A stretch of 64,000 nt of DNA from Skermania sp. ID1734 (GTDB lineage: Bacteria; Actinomycetota; Actinomycetes; Mycobacteriales; Mycobacteriaceae). How positions within the stretch are numbered: the first letter of the stretch is position 1; each line of letters opens with the position of its first letter. Positions 1 to 6,985 of this stretch are shown here, piece after piece. Location: contig NZ_VLIY01000024.1 in NCBI RefSeq assembly GCF_007489285.1, forward strand, positions 1 to 64,000, read 5' to 3'. The notes under the pieces were generated by a model. The model worked only from the letters and a program-made list of their open reading frames with translations, had not been told where the DNA came from and made no database searches. Made by a program: the position numbers and the translations under genes.

Positions 1-1
1 A

Positions 2-259
2 CTGTCGCACAACGGTTTACACGGATCGATGGGACGTGTCGGTGCGTGCGGCGACAACGCCGCCATGGAATCGTTTTTCGCCCTTCTGCAACGCAACGTG
101 CTCGACCGGCAGCGCTGGTCAACTCGAGCCGAACTTCGCCTGGCGATCGTGTCCTGGATCGAGCGGACCTACCACCGACGCCGTAGGCAACGCGCGCTGG
201 GCAGGCTCACCCCGATAGAGTTCGAACTGCTCCACACAGCAGTCGCAACCGCGGCCTGA
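2..259 (+). mobile_element. 3' end of an IS3-family transposase (truncated by window edge)
   Basis: The frame is open from base 2 and ends at TGA 257-259. It encodes the C-terminal part of a DDE integrase-core transposase: a SMGRVGACGDNAAMESFF-type motif with the last catalytic glutamate, then the W-x-x-Y-x-x-R-R-x-x-x-L-G-x-x-x-P tail typical of OrfB of IS3-family elements. The start and the left part lie outside the window. The stretch CTCGGGGCAGTCC at 286-298 resembles the right terminal end of such elements, but the left end is not visible, so no target duplication can be checked. The element abuts a truncated TetR gene. Activity cannot be judged from this fragment. Confidence 0.85.
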
Positions 260-367
260 AATTCACACCCCGCGAGCCAACTGAACTCGGGGCAGTCCCT
301 TGGCTACTTTTGTTAGCTGTGTGGTCACGGGCGCCATCGTAAGTGAGTTGAAGCCTGACATTCGAGT

Positions 368-415
368 GTGTTGTTCTTCACGCATACCGGGTCGAAAGTG
401 CGTGAACAACAACAC
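368..415. repeat. Dispersed 48-bp palindromic element, copy 1
   Basis: Two 16-nt arms (368-383 and 400-415) flank a 16-nt loop and pair with one mismatch (position 376). The element lies ten bases past the stop codon of the TetR remnant, in its 3' direction. A second copy at 17946-17993 has the same arm length, loop length and flanks. There is no U-run, so it is not a classical intrinsic terminator. The function is unknown. Confidence 0.8.
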
Positions 416-424
416 GATCAATCG

Positions 425-901
425 CTAGTTGCCCTTGTCACCCCACGCGGCCGCTATCCAGATAGCGCGGATTGCATTCATGAGACGGTCGGGAGGCAGC
501 GGCGTCCTGGCCATCCGCTGCTCGTAAAGCGCCCACACCGTCATGCCGACCAATGCGTGCGTAAGGGCCGGGATGTCCCGGCTGGCTGGATCTACCCGAC
601 CCGCATCACGCAACCTGGCGATGAAGGCAGCAAGCTTGTCCGACAGCTGCGAAACAAACCTGTCCCAGAGCTCCCGAAGCTGCGGATCGGAGGGCCGAGC
701 CTGCAAGCAGGCATCCAGCAGCGGCGCATGTCGTTGCCATACCGCGATGGCGTTGCCGATCATTCGCTCACTGAAGACCTGCGGCGATTCAGCAAAATCG
801 TATCCGGTCAGGTCCGCTGTGGCAGCGTCGAGTTCACTCCACACTTGCTCCAACGCCGCCGCGACGACGGCATATTTGGACTCGAAATAGAACCCTCGAC
901 C
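425..901 (-). pseudogene. TetR-family regulator remnant lacking the DNA-binding N-terminus
   Basis: The open frame runs from a stop at 902-904 to TAG at 425-427. It starts at the end of the TetR helix-turn-helix (GFYFESKYAVVAAALEQVW) and continues through a complete ligand-binding helical domain of about 140 residues resembling EthR-like regulators. The first ~40 residues, with the recognition helix, are absent, and the upstream frame is stopped. The nearest ATG (853) would make a protein without a DNA-binding domain. The remnant sits between an IS3 element and an LLM oxidoreductase, which suggests deletion during transposition or recombination. It is probably non-functional as a repressor. 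Confidence 0.7.
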
Positions 902-993
902 TCACGCTGCGCGCCGGCGACAAGCCGTGCCGCACGACTTTGCGCCTGGAAAGACTTGCCCCACACCGCGAGTACACCGTTCTGGGCGCGGTG

Positions 994-2094
994 TCAGACA
1001 CCGTCACCGCGTCTGCGACCGGGACCGCGATGGTCACGATCGACCTGGGAGACAGAATCGATCTCCGGATCGCGCCGCACTGACCGCCTCACGAGCGCGA
1101 TGAGAGTCTCGAGCGTTTCCAACTGTTGCTCGAACGGGCCGTCGACCTTTGCCAGCAGCATGTCGATACCCGCGTCCTGGTACAACCGAATTCGTTGCGC
1201 AATCAACTCCGGCGTGCCCAATAGATTTGTGTGACTGCCCAATTCGATCGGCACCGCCGCCCGAGCGGCAGTCTTGTCGCCCGCCTGCCAGAGCTCGGCC
1301 ACCCGCGCAATCGCGTCGCCGAAGCCGAGACGAACAAAGGCGTCGTTGTAGAAGTTGCGTGCGCCGGCGCCCATCGACCCGATGGTGAACGCGTAGCCGT
1401 CGGCGTGCCGGCGGGCGGCCGCGGCGGCGTCGTCGGTGATTTCGACCGCGACGGGCGCTACCAACGTCAGGTCATCGAGGCTGCGCCCGGCGCGTTCGGC
1501 ACCCTCGCGCAGCGGACCAAGAAAGACCTCCGCCGACTCCGGGATGAATGCGTTGCCGAGCCAGCCGTCGGCCACCTCACCGGTCAGACGCAGATTTGCC
1601 GGTCCCATCGCGGCGACGTACACCGGAACATGTTGCGGCGCAACCATCGGTCGCAGTGATCGGCCCGCACTGTCCGGCAGTGGCAGCGGATAGATCTCAC
1701 CATCGTGTACCAACCGTTCGCCGCGGCTGACGGTTCGAGTGATTTCGATCGTTTCCCGCGTGCTCTGCACCGGTTTTCGGAACCGAACACCGTGCCAGCC
1801 TTCCATTACCGCAGGACCCGAGACGCCGATGCCCAAACGGAAGCGACCGCCGGAAAGCTGCTGCAGACTCAATGCGGACGTCGCCAGTAAGGCAGGCGAG
1901 CGCGAGCCGAGCTGCACCACAAACGTGCCCAACTCGATGGTGCTGGTCCGCGCAGCCAGGAAGGCCAGCCCGGTCAACGCGTCGTAACCCCACACCTCCG
2001 GCACCCACAGCGAGTCGACGCCGATTTGTTCTGCTTGCTGAGCGAATTCGACCGCCCCTGGCAGCCGCGGCTCGATGGCAACGCCAACCTTCAT
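994..2094 (-). CDS. LLM-class F420-dependent oxidoreductase
   Basis: A TIM-barrel luciferase-like monooxygenase of 366 residues. The sequence shows the family pattern: an N-terminal strand, EQIGVDSLWVPEVWGYDA, the GTFVVQLGSRSP segment, LGIGVSGP and a C-terminal SHTNLLGTPELIAQRI helix. In mycobacteria such proteins usually use coenzyme F420 for hydride transfer to lipids or xenobiotics; the substrate here is unknown. The last ~28 residues (from RRDPEID on) do not look like the family and may come from the deletion that removed the start of the neighbouring TetR. It is divergent from the SRPBCC gene at 2138, with only 43 bp between, so the promoters overlap. No strong ribosome site precedes the ATG. 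A relic of a close paralogue lies near 18.8 kb. Confidence 0.85.
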   Translation of the reverse strand: MKVGVAIEPRLPGAVEFAQQAEQIGVDSLWVPEVWGYDALTGLAFLAARTSTIELGTFVVQLGSRSPALLATSALSLQQLSGGRFRLGIGVSGPAVMEGWHGVRFRKPVQSTRETIEITRTVSRGERLVHDGEIYPLPLPDSAGRSLRPMVAPQHVPVYVAAMGPANLRLTGEVADGWLGNAFIPESAEVFLGPLREGAERAGRSLDDLTLVAPVAVEITDDAAAAARRHADGYAFTIGSMGAGARNFYNDAFVRLGFGDAIARVAELWQAGDKTAARAAVPIELGSHTNLLGTPELIAQRIRLYQDAGIDMLLAKVDGPFEQQLETLETLIALVRRSVRRDPEIDSVSQVDRDHRGPGRRRGDGV

Positions 2095-2137
2095 TCGACT
2101 ATGCTAACTGCCATAATTTCCAGATCGGAAGGACCAC

Positions 2138-2629
2138 ATGCGCTACCGAGACTGCCCGACGGTGGAAGTGTCCAAGCGGATCGCCGGCGACCCAGCCGAG
2201 ATCTGGCGCCTGATCACCGACATCACCACACCGACGCGCTTTTCCGCCGAGCTGCAGCGCGTGGAATGGCTTGAAGGCGACCACATCCGCGTCGGCGCGC
2301 GCTTCCGCGGCCACAACACGAACCCGGCGATCGGTGAGTGGCAGACCGAATGCGTTGTGACCGAGGTCGAGGACGGTCGCCGCTGGGTCTACGACGTCCA
2401 AGGCGGCGACGGCCGGGCCGCCGCGACCTGGGGCTGGGAGATCGATCCGGGACGTGATGCGGTGACGCTCCGGCACTGGGGACGAATGGGCCCAGGATCC
2501 TCTGGACTGAGCCACGCAATCGCCTCGATGCCCGAAAAGGAAGGCCGCATCGTGGCCCGACGACTCGGCGAATGGGAGCAGAATATGCGAGCCAACCTCG
2601 AAGGGATCGACGCGCTGATCGCGGGCTGA
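2138..2629 (+). CDS. SRPBCC (START-like) family protein
   Basis: 163 residues. It has the helix-grip pattern of polyketide cyclase/dehydrase and lipid-transport proteins: VEVSKRIAGDPAEIWRLITD at the N-terminus, a central beta-sheet with W-x-V-Y-D-V and W-G-W-E-I repeats, and a long C-terminal helix. Such folds bind hydrophobic ligands, and the ligand cannot be deduced. GGAAGGACC just before the ATG is a good ribosome site. The gene is divergently transcribed from the LLM oxidoreductase, which may point to shared control. Confidence 0.75.
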   Translation: MRYRDCPTVEVSKRIAGDPAEIWRLITDITTPTRFSAELQRVEWLEGDHIRVGARFRGHNTNPAIGEWQTECVVTEVEDGRRWVYDVQGGDGRAAATWGWEIDPGRDAVTLRHWGRMGPGSSGLSHAIASMPEKEGRIVARRLGEWEQNMRANLEGIDALIAG

Positions 2630-2651
2630 TGCATTTCCCCCACAAGCGCCA

Positions 2652-3113
2652 TCATGTGCGGCGGTCGAGCACGTATTCGACCACGGCCCCATAGGCGACG
2701 TGTGGAACGACATCAGAGATCCAGTCCTGCAGCCGCCACGTTCTGGGATCGCTGACTCCAAGCGCGGCCATTGGCACATCGGCGGCCGCCATCGCAGCCA
2801 GACCGGCACCGAGCGCGCCGGCAACCGTGTTCGGCCGACAGGCGACGCGGCGCGCGACCGCAGCGCCCAAGCCCACAGCCACACCGGCACCGATACCGGC
2901 CAGCGCCCCGAGTGCGGACAGGCGGGCCTGCCGAACCTCGCCCTCGCCGGGAATCTCAACGCCGAGTCGCTCGGCTATCGCCTCGACGACCTGCTCGGGT
3001 GCGCTGCTCGCCGGTCGGCCGCGAACCGCCATGTCGAGGTACGAGACGAGATTGAGAGCGGTAATACCGGCCGCCCCCGCGGCGAGTCCCGACGTAACTG
3101 GCGAGGTCATGGC
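2652..3113 (-). CDS. Small glycine/alanine-rich membrane protein, unknown function
   Basis: 153 residues from the ATG at 3113, chosen because GGAG lies seven bases upstream; two in-frame starts further up (3119, 3143) lack a suitable ribosome site. There are at least two hydrophobic Ala/Gly-rich segments (VTSGLAAGAAGITALNLVSY and ALGALAGIGAGVAVGLGAAV), a third weaker one (ALGAGLAAMAAADVPMAAL), and a C-terminal amphipathic stretch ending DRRT. No enzyme motif is recognised. It resembles small conserved integral membrane proteins of mycobacteria. It is convergent with the SRPBCC gene. Confidence 0.65.
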   Translation of the reverse strand, partial: AMTSPVTSGLAAGAAGITALNLVSYLDMAVRGRPASSAPEQVVEAIAERLGVEIPGEGEVRQARLSALGALAGIGAGVAVGLGAAVARRVACRPNTVAGALGAGLAAMAAADVPMAALGVSDPRTWRLQDWISDVVPHVAYGAVVEYVLDRRT

Positions 3114-3206
3114 CATGCTCCAATCCGTGCGACGTGATCTCACTGCAGACTTACCCCGACGACGACATAACTACCTCGGGCGAGTGGCCACAACGGTCTC
3201 GCAACG

Positions 3207-3725
3207 TCAATGAGCAGCAGATCTCCGGTTGCTGAAAGCATCCCTGGCAACGCTGGTTCTGCATTCCTCGAGCACCGCGACCTGCTCGGCTGCCCGACCG
3301 ATCAACTCATCCAGTTGCTGCACGTCGAGCCGTGGTTCCTCGGCTGCCAACGTTTTCAGCGATCGCCATCCCGCTGCTTTGCCTTCCACGCCGAGCTGCA
3401 TGCCTTCAAGTTCGATGACAGGGCCCACCTGTGACCGCTGAAACCACGTCTCGTTCGGTTTGACGCGGCCGAGCTTCTCGCCGATCCAGCCGGCGACGAC
3501 CATGTACCGGCGACGCGGCACCTCGAGGCTCTGCATGATTGCGATGAGAGTTGTTCGGTCCTGGTCTATCTCGACAGCCAGGCGCTCGAGCCGCGCGCCC
3601 ATATCGCCGTGGTGTCTGCCCGCAATCCGGCGCATGAGTTCTACGCCAGCGGTAGCGCCGGCAAGGTGGTCATTGAGGTAAGCCCCCAACGGGCCCAACG
3701 TCGGTAAACGCACAACTGTAGACAT
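3207..3725 (-). CDS. Conserved helical protein of unknown function
   Basis: 172 residues, predicted almost entirely alpha-helical. An N-terminal helical hairpin (LGAYLNDHLAGATAGVELM ... ARLERLAVEIDQDRTTLIAI) recalls ferritin-like or DUF892-type bundles, but a full di-iron ExxH set is not evident. The region MVVAGWIGEKLGRVKPN is followed by a second helical pair (WRSLKTLAAEEPRLD...LDELIGRAAEQVAVLEECR). No signal peptide. It neighbours DUF6131 and another helical small protein, a combination of the kind seen in mycobacterial stress-related gene groups. The function is not assigned. Confidence 0.7.
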   Translation of the reverse strand: MSTVVRLPTLGPLGAYLNDHLAGATAGVELMRRIAGRHHGDMGARLERLAVEIDQDRTTLIAIMQSLEVPRRRYMVVAGWIGEKLGRVKPNETWFQRSQVGPVIELEGMQLGVEGKAAGWRSLKTLAAEEPRLDVQQLDELIGRAAEQVAVLEECRTSVARDAFSNRRSAAH

Positions 3726-3753
3726 GGTGCACTCATTTCATCTGTTCGGTGGG

Positions 3754-3834
3754 CTATCGGCTCATGCCATGGCTGGCGAGGTACCCGCAGCCGATGCCGA
3801 GAAACGCGGTGTACATGTTGCGAACCCAGACCAA
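3754..3834 (-). CDS. Possible 26-residue membrane microprotein
   Basis: A short frame that starts at TTG 3834 and ends at TAG 3754-3756. Its sequence, VWVRNMYTAFLGIGCGYLAS then HGMSR, is a plausible single membrane segment. The frame stays open upstream through REISHRLAGDL up to a stop at about 3875, but no ATG or GTG is found, so it could equally be the tail of a decayed gene. No convincing ribosome site is present. It fills part of the gap between the helical protein and DUF6131. Confidence 0.3.
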   Translation of the reverse strand: MVWVRNMYTAFLGIGCGYLASHGMSR

Positions 3835-3872
3835 GTCACCCGCGAGTCGATGACTAATTTCCCGCTTTTTGG

Positions 3873-3884
3873 GGAATTAATTCC
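3873..3884. promoter_or_regulatory. 12-bp perfect palindrome upstream of the DUF6131 gene
   Basis: GGAATTAATTCC is a perfect 12-bp palindrome 46 bp upstream of the DUF6131 start. It may be a dimeric repressor site or part of the promoter; a CATAACT stretch follows at 3887. It is the only AT-rich block in this GC-rich interval. Confidence 0.35.
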
Positions 3885-3929
3885 GGCATAACTGGCACAC
3901 GCCAGACCCGTTCACCGGAAGGACTCCCC

Positions 3930-4085
3930 GTGATCATCGTCGGCATTATCTTGCTCATCCTCGGCTTCATCTTCCATATCTACATCCTGTGGATCATCGG
4001 GATCATCCTGCTCGTCATAGGGCTGATCTTGGCCCTGCTCGGCGCCATGGGCCGCGCCGTCGGCGGGCGAAGACACTACTTCTGA
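3930..4085 (+). CDS. DUF6131 family small membrane protein
   Basis: 51 residues from GTG 3930, preceded by GGAAGGAC. The product is one or two closely packed hydrophobic helices rich in Ile and Leu (VIIVGIILLILGFIF; YILWIIGIILLVIGLILALL) followed by a basic glycine tail, GRAVGGRRHYF. That tail is characteristic of the DUF6131 family of actinobacteria as I recall it. No catalytic role is expected; such proteins are thought to sit in the membrane. It is monocistronic, with its own promoter region (3840-3929) and a terminator at 4092-4116. Confidence 0.85.
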   Translation: MIIVGIILLILGFIFHIYILWIIGIILLVIGLILALLGAMGRAVGGRRHYF

Positions 4086-4091
4086 CTTAGC

Positions 4092-4116
4092 GAAGGGGCG
4101 CTCGAAACGCCCCTTC
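4092..4116 (+). terminator. Intrinsic-type terminator after DUF6131
   Basis: A 9-bp stem GAAGGGGCG / CGCCCCTTC with a 7-nt loop, starting six bases after the stop codon and followed by a pyrimidine-rich tail (CCCTCGTTTCCTT). Confidence 0.75.
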
Positions 4117-4256
4117 CCCTCGTTTCCTTGTCGAACATCAGAGGGCTCGCCGTGGCGACCCGGCGTCTTCGTTTTGCTTCATGACAAACGATTGATTCGG
4201 CTCTCCGCGGGTATGGCTGCGGCTGCATTCGACGCCGACAAGAACAGGAGCTACCA

Positions 4257-4493
4257 ATGGCAACCGGGGAAACGGGTTTCGACGATGTTGCTTTCGACTT
4301 GATTTCCGTGCAGTACCACTCGCTCAAAGCGGGCCACGACTACGGTCAGTATGTCCGTGACGCCAAGAACGCCGGACACGACGACATCGCGGCCTTCTTC
4401 GAGGAAGTGATGGCGCAAGATGCAGAACGGGCGCGACGTTGTCACGAACTCCTGGGTGCGCTTGCACCAGTCGCCACATCCGGAAGGCAGTGA
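4257..4493 (+). CDS. Small helical protein, unknown function
   Basis: 78 residues, with AGGAG six bases before the ATG. The sequence reads as a two-helix hairpin: FDLISVQYHSLKAGHDYGQY and DIAAFFEEVMAQDAERARRC, with Glu and His residues spaced as in one half of a ferritin-like bundle (E-E-x-x-x-Q-D-x-E, C-H-E-L). It is too short for a full ferritin and might dimerise. No signal peptide. It is followed by a strong hairpin terminator. Similar short proteins are common in mycobacteria but uncharacterised. Confidence 0.65.
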   Translation: MATGETGFDDVAFDLISVQYHSLKAGHDYGQYVRDAKNAGHDDIAAFFEEVMAQDAERARRCHELLGALAPVATSGRQ

Positions 4494-4513
4494 ACACTTA
4501 GCCTGAATCACGG

Positions 4514-4545
4514 AGCGCGGGTAGGCTTTACGGCCGACCCGCGCT
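4514..4545 (+). terminator. Hairpin terminator (bidirectional candidate)
   Basis: A 9-bp stem AGCGCGGGT / ACCCGCGCT with a 14-nt loop lies between the stop of the 78-residue gene and the stop of the minus-strand small gene at 4569. The tail is not U-rich. It could end transcription from both sides. Confidence 0.6.
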
Positions 4546-4549
4546 TCGT

Positions 4550-4567
4550 CCGTCGGTTGACCGACGG
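4550..4567 (-). terminator. Short hairpin directly after the minus-strand small gene
   Basis: CCGTCGG, loop TTGA, CCGACGG: a 7-bp stem with a four-base loop that begins within two bases of the stop codon at 4569. Confidence 0.5.
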
Positions 4568-4568
4568 T

Positions 4569-4724
4569 TCAGCCGCCGGCTTTGTCCGTCCCCGGCTCGC
4601 TCACATCGTGGCCTTTCATGATTCGTTGCCACCAGCTGGCAAGCGGGCTCGGCTCTGGCCAGATCACCGCGCCGTGGCGGCGTGCCGACGGCTGTGGGGA
4701 GGCGTCCTTATCGTGCTGGACCAT
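4569..4724 (-). CDS. Possible 51-residue soluble protein
   Basis: ATG at 4724 is preceded by AGAAGG at a seven-base spacing and the frame ends at TGA 4569-4571, immediately before a hairpin. Third codon positions are mostly G or C, as in the neighbouring genes. The product is hydrophilic with a central aromatic segment (VIWPEPSPLASWWQRIMKG) and carries Pro, Arg and His in its first half. No family is recognised. The ribosome site, codon pattern and matched terminator together support a real small gene, but no homology can be shown from sequence alone. Confidence 0.5.
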   Translation of the reverse strand: MVQHDKDASPQPSARRHGAVIWPEPSPLASWWQRIMKGHDVSEPGTDKAGG

Positions 4725-4849
4725 TACGGCACCTTCTGGAGTCAATGGGAAAAATGTCCCGCCACCGCCTACCCCGGGAATCCAGACCGCAAACGCGGAA
4801 AGTACCGGTGAGCGGCTAACGCATCGGACGACTTCGAATCGGAATAGGC

Positions 4850-4881
4850 CCTGATCTGTAATTCACCTGATCTGTAATTCA
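4850..4881. repeat. Perfect 16-bp tandem direct repeat upstream of a secreted-protein gene
   Basis: CCTGATCTGTAATTCA occurs twice head to tail (4850-4865 and 4866-4881), about 130 bp before the start at 5008. The rest of the non-coding interval 4725-5007 shows no gene. A repeat of this kind could be a duplicated operator or a recent slippage event. Confidence 0.6.
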
Positions 4882-5007
4882 TTCGAGAGATAGTGCTCGC
4901 GGCGAGGGCTTATTTAGAGTCGGGCGTTACCGAAACGAAGGCCGAATGTTGCGGAACCGCTACCCCGGTTCGAGCCCTTTCGGCTTCTTTACAGAAAGGC
5001 AATCCCC

Positions 5008-5592
5008 ATGTTGTTGTCGAACGTCCGTCGCGCCGCAACTTTTGCGTTGGTGCTCGCTGCCGGCGTAGTTAGCGGAAGCCCAGCGGCGTTTGCCGACAGC
5101 GGCAGTAGCAGCGGCAGTGCTGTAATCGATGGCGGCAGCAGCATCGCTCAAGGTTGTGTCCAGGACCCGGGCGGATGCGTAGGCGCAGTTCTCAACGGTG
5201 GTAGCAGCGTGCTCGGCACTGGTAGCCAGATTCTCGGCACCGGCAGTTTGTTGCTGCTGGGCTTGGGCGGTCCCGGTCAGAATGCGCCGGCGCAGGGGTG
5301 CGGAGCGTCGACCAAGTCCGGCCACGATGGCGTTACCACCACCGTGCACAATATTGGTCGCACCGGGCCCGTTTCGTTCAATTTGACCTATGACACCGAG
5401 GACGTCCCCGACCTCATCGATGTGTTCTACGAAGATCGTCAGATCGCCTCGACCGGATGGGTCGGAAATGCGATCAACAACGGTGTGGGCTCGCTGGTCG
5501 TACATGTACCGCCGGGTTCTGCCTCGGTGGTGGTTGTGCGGGTGACCGGCGGAACGTCGACGAACTGGGAGTACACCGTGAACTGCCCGTAG
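5008..5592 (+). CDS. Secreted protein with a C-terminal beta-sandwich-like domain
   Basis: 194 residues. A Sec signal peptide (MLLSNVRRAATFALVLAAGV ... AFA) is followed by a Gly/Ser-rich region with GGSSVLGTGSQILGTGSLLL repeats. The C-terminal ~95 residues (VTTTVHNIGRTGPVSFNLTY; IDVFYEDRQIASTGWVG; WEYTVNCP) match the pattern of small beta-sandwich domains that carry a Y-E-x-x-x-I-x-x-T-G motif and end in W-x-Y-T-V-x-C-P. Four cysteines could form two disulphides. GAAAGG lies nine bases before the ATG. It probably acts at the cell surface or outside the cell. No enzymatic motif is seen. Confidence 0.75.
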   Translation: MLLSNVRRAATFALVLAAGVVSGSPAAFADSGSSSGSAVIDGGSSIAQGCVQDPGGCVGAVLNGGSSVLGTGSQILGTGSLLLLGLGGPGQNAPAQGCGASTKSGHDGVTTTVHNIGRTGPVSFNLTYDTEDVPDLIDVFYEDRQIASTGWVGNAINNGVGSLVVHVPPGSASVVVVRVTGGTSTNWEYTVNCP

Positions 5593-5660
5593 CAAGTGTC
5601 GCCCGCGCAAACTTCGCTGCGAGTGTTAGCGCCGGACACGACGAAACCTAGGATGACACT

Positions 5661-6041
5661 ATGAGCGTCAAGGTGGATCTTGCACAGCTGGCCGACTCAC
5701 TCGCCGACTTCGACTACGCGTACTTGGCTACCGTCGGTGACGATTACCGCGTTCACACCGTTGTTGTGAGCCCGGGTTTCACCGACGGAGCCCTCGAGGT
5801 CGGCGAGATCGGACGGCACACCCGCAACAACGTGACAAGCCACCGCGACGTCACCCTCATCTGGCCCCCACGTGCACCGGGGGGCTACACGTTGATCGTT
5901 GACGGCACCGGCATGCCCGCCGACGATTCGCTGCGAGTCATCCCCACGCGTGCGGTGCTGCACCGCCAGGCGACGGCCGAATCGACGTCGACAAGTGCCA
6001 GCTGCCTGCACGACTGTGTGCCTATCGAACAAGCGAAGTAG
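5661..6041 (+). CDS. Pyridoxamine 5'-phosphate oxidase-like family protein
   Basis: 126 residues. The N-terminal half follows the split-barrel flavin-binding pattern of PNPOx-like proteins: FDYAYLATVGDDYRVHTVVV, then the GEIGRHTRNNVTSHRDVTLI stretch used by mycobacterial members to bind FMN or F420. The C-terminus ends with a short cysteine pair (SCLHDC). It may be an F420- or flavin-dependent reductase or a binding protein. It follows the secreted protein by 68 bp on the same strand and is convergent with the hydroxyquinol operon. Confidence 0.7.
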   Translation: MSVKVDLAQLADSLADFDYAYLATVGDDYRVHTVVVSPGFTDGALEVGEIGRHTRNNVTSHRDVTLIWPPRAPGGYTLIVDGTGMPADDSLRVIPTRAVLHRQATAESTSTSASCLHDCVPIEQAK

Positions 6042-6052
6042 GACAACGCTTT

Positions 6053-6985
6053 TCAGCGTCCGACGCTCGCCGGCGCAAGGACGATGTCGAATCGTGCGCG
6101 TGACCAGCTGCGGGCACCGAGGTCGCGGTCGTCGGGCGTCGGCGAGCTGGCGGCTTGCCGTTCGAAGTCAGTGATCAGTGAGTCCTTGACACCGAACACG
6201 CAGTCACCGATAGCGAGTTGCGGATCGCCGGCGACGAAGATGTGGGTCACCAACGTGCGCAACCCGTCGGCGCTGACCATGAAGTGCAGGTGCGAGGCGC
6301 GCATGGGCGAGCGATTGACGGCAGCGAGCAATTTGCCGACGGGGCCGTCATGCGGGATCGGGTACGGCGTCGGGGTCAGCGCCCAGAATCGGTAGGCACC
6401 GGCGTCGTCGGTGAACAGGTGCGCGCGGCCCGCGACCCGACCGTCGGGATATTGCACGTCGTATCGGCCGCTCTCATCGGCTTCCCACACCTCGATGCGG
6501 GCTCCCGGAACCGGGTTGCCGTCGGTGTCGGTGACGGTGCCCTCGAGCCAGCACGGCTCGCCCGCTGCGCCGCCAGCGATGTCGCCGCCCAGCGGAATGC
6601 GCGGAGCGTGGTCGACGAAAAAGGGACCGAACACCGTTGCCTCCGTGGCGCCGCGGTATGCCTGGTTGTTCACGGCGATGGTTTGCATGGACGCACCGAG
6701 GACGTCGGAGAGCAAGATGAACTCTTGGCGCTTGTCATCGGTGATATGTCCGCAGGCGGTGAGAAACTCGATCGCGGTGTTCCATTCACCCTCGGTCAGC
6801 CGGACCTCGCGGATGAAGGAATGCATATGGCGGACCAGCGATTCCATCACCTCGCGCAGCCGCGGGTCGGGTGTGTTCGCGAAGGACGCGAGCACCGATT
6901 CGACCAACTCTCGCTCGATGGCTGTCTGTTCCGGTGTGACGGATTGCGTGGGGTTCGGGTCGTCGGTACAGGTGTGCTTGTTCAT
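6053..6985 (-). CDS. Hydroxyquinol 1,2-dioxygenase
   Basis: 310 residues, an intradiol ring-cleavage dioxygenase. The four Fe(III) ligands are visible as Tyr175 ([10 protein letters not shown]), Tyr208 ([10 protein letters not shown]), His232 and His234 (ASHLHFMV), with the 33/24/2 spacing usual in the family. The N-terminal helical linker domain (residues 20-100) mediates dimerisation in relatives. It converts 1,2,4-trihydroxybenzene to maleylacetate. The ATG overlaps the stop of the maleylacetate reductase gene (ATGA), so the two are translationally coupled. The assignment to hydroxyquinol rather than catechol rests on the PYPIP-DGPVG segment and on the reductase neighbour. It is the last gene of the four-gene operon. 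Confidence 0.9.
   Translation of the reverse strand: MNKHTCTDDPNPTQSVTPEQTAIERELVESVLASFANTPDPRLREVMESLVRHMHSFIREVRLTEGEWNTAIEFLTACGHITDDKRQEFILLSDVLGASMQTIAVNNQAYRGATEATVFGPFFVDHAPRIPLGGDIAGGAAGEPCWLEGTVTDTDGNPVPGARIEVWEADESGRYDVQYPDGRVAGRAHLFTDDAGAYRFWALTPTPYPIPHDGPVGKLLAAVNRSPMRASHLHFMVSADGLRTLVTHIFVAGDPQLAIGDCVFGVKDSLITDFERQAASSPTPDDRDLGARSWSRARFDIVLAPASVGR

Noticed and set aside
368-1234. A long plus-strand frame opposite the TetR remnant and LLM gene end
   Set aside because: It is the antisense of genes with clear family motifs. It has no recognisable product and begins inside the palindromic element.
4557-4811. An 84-residue plus-strand frame in the gap before the secreted protein
   Set aside because: It has no ribosome site, starts inside a hairpin, and overlaps a better-supported small gene on the other strand.
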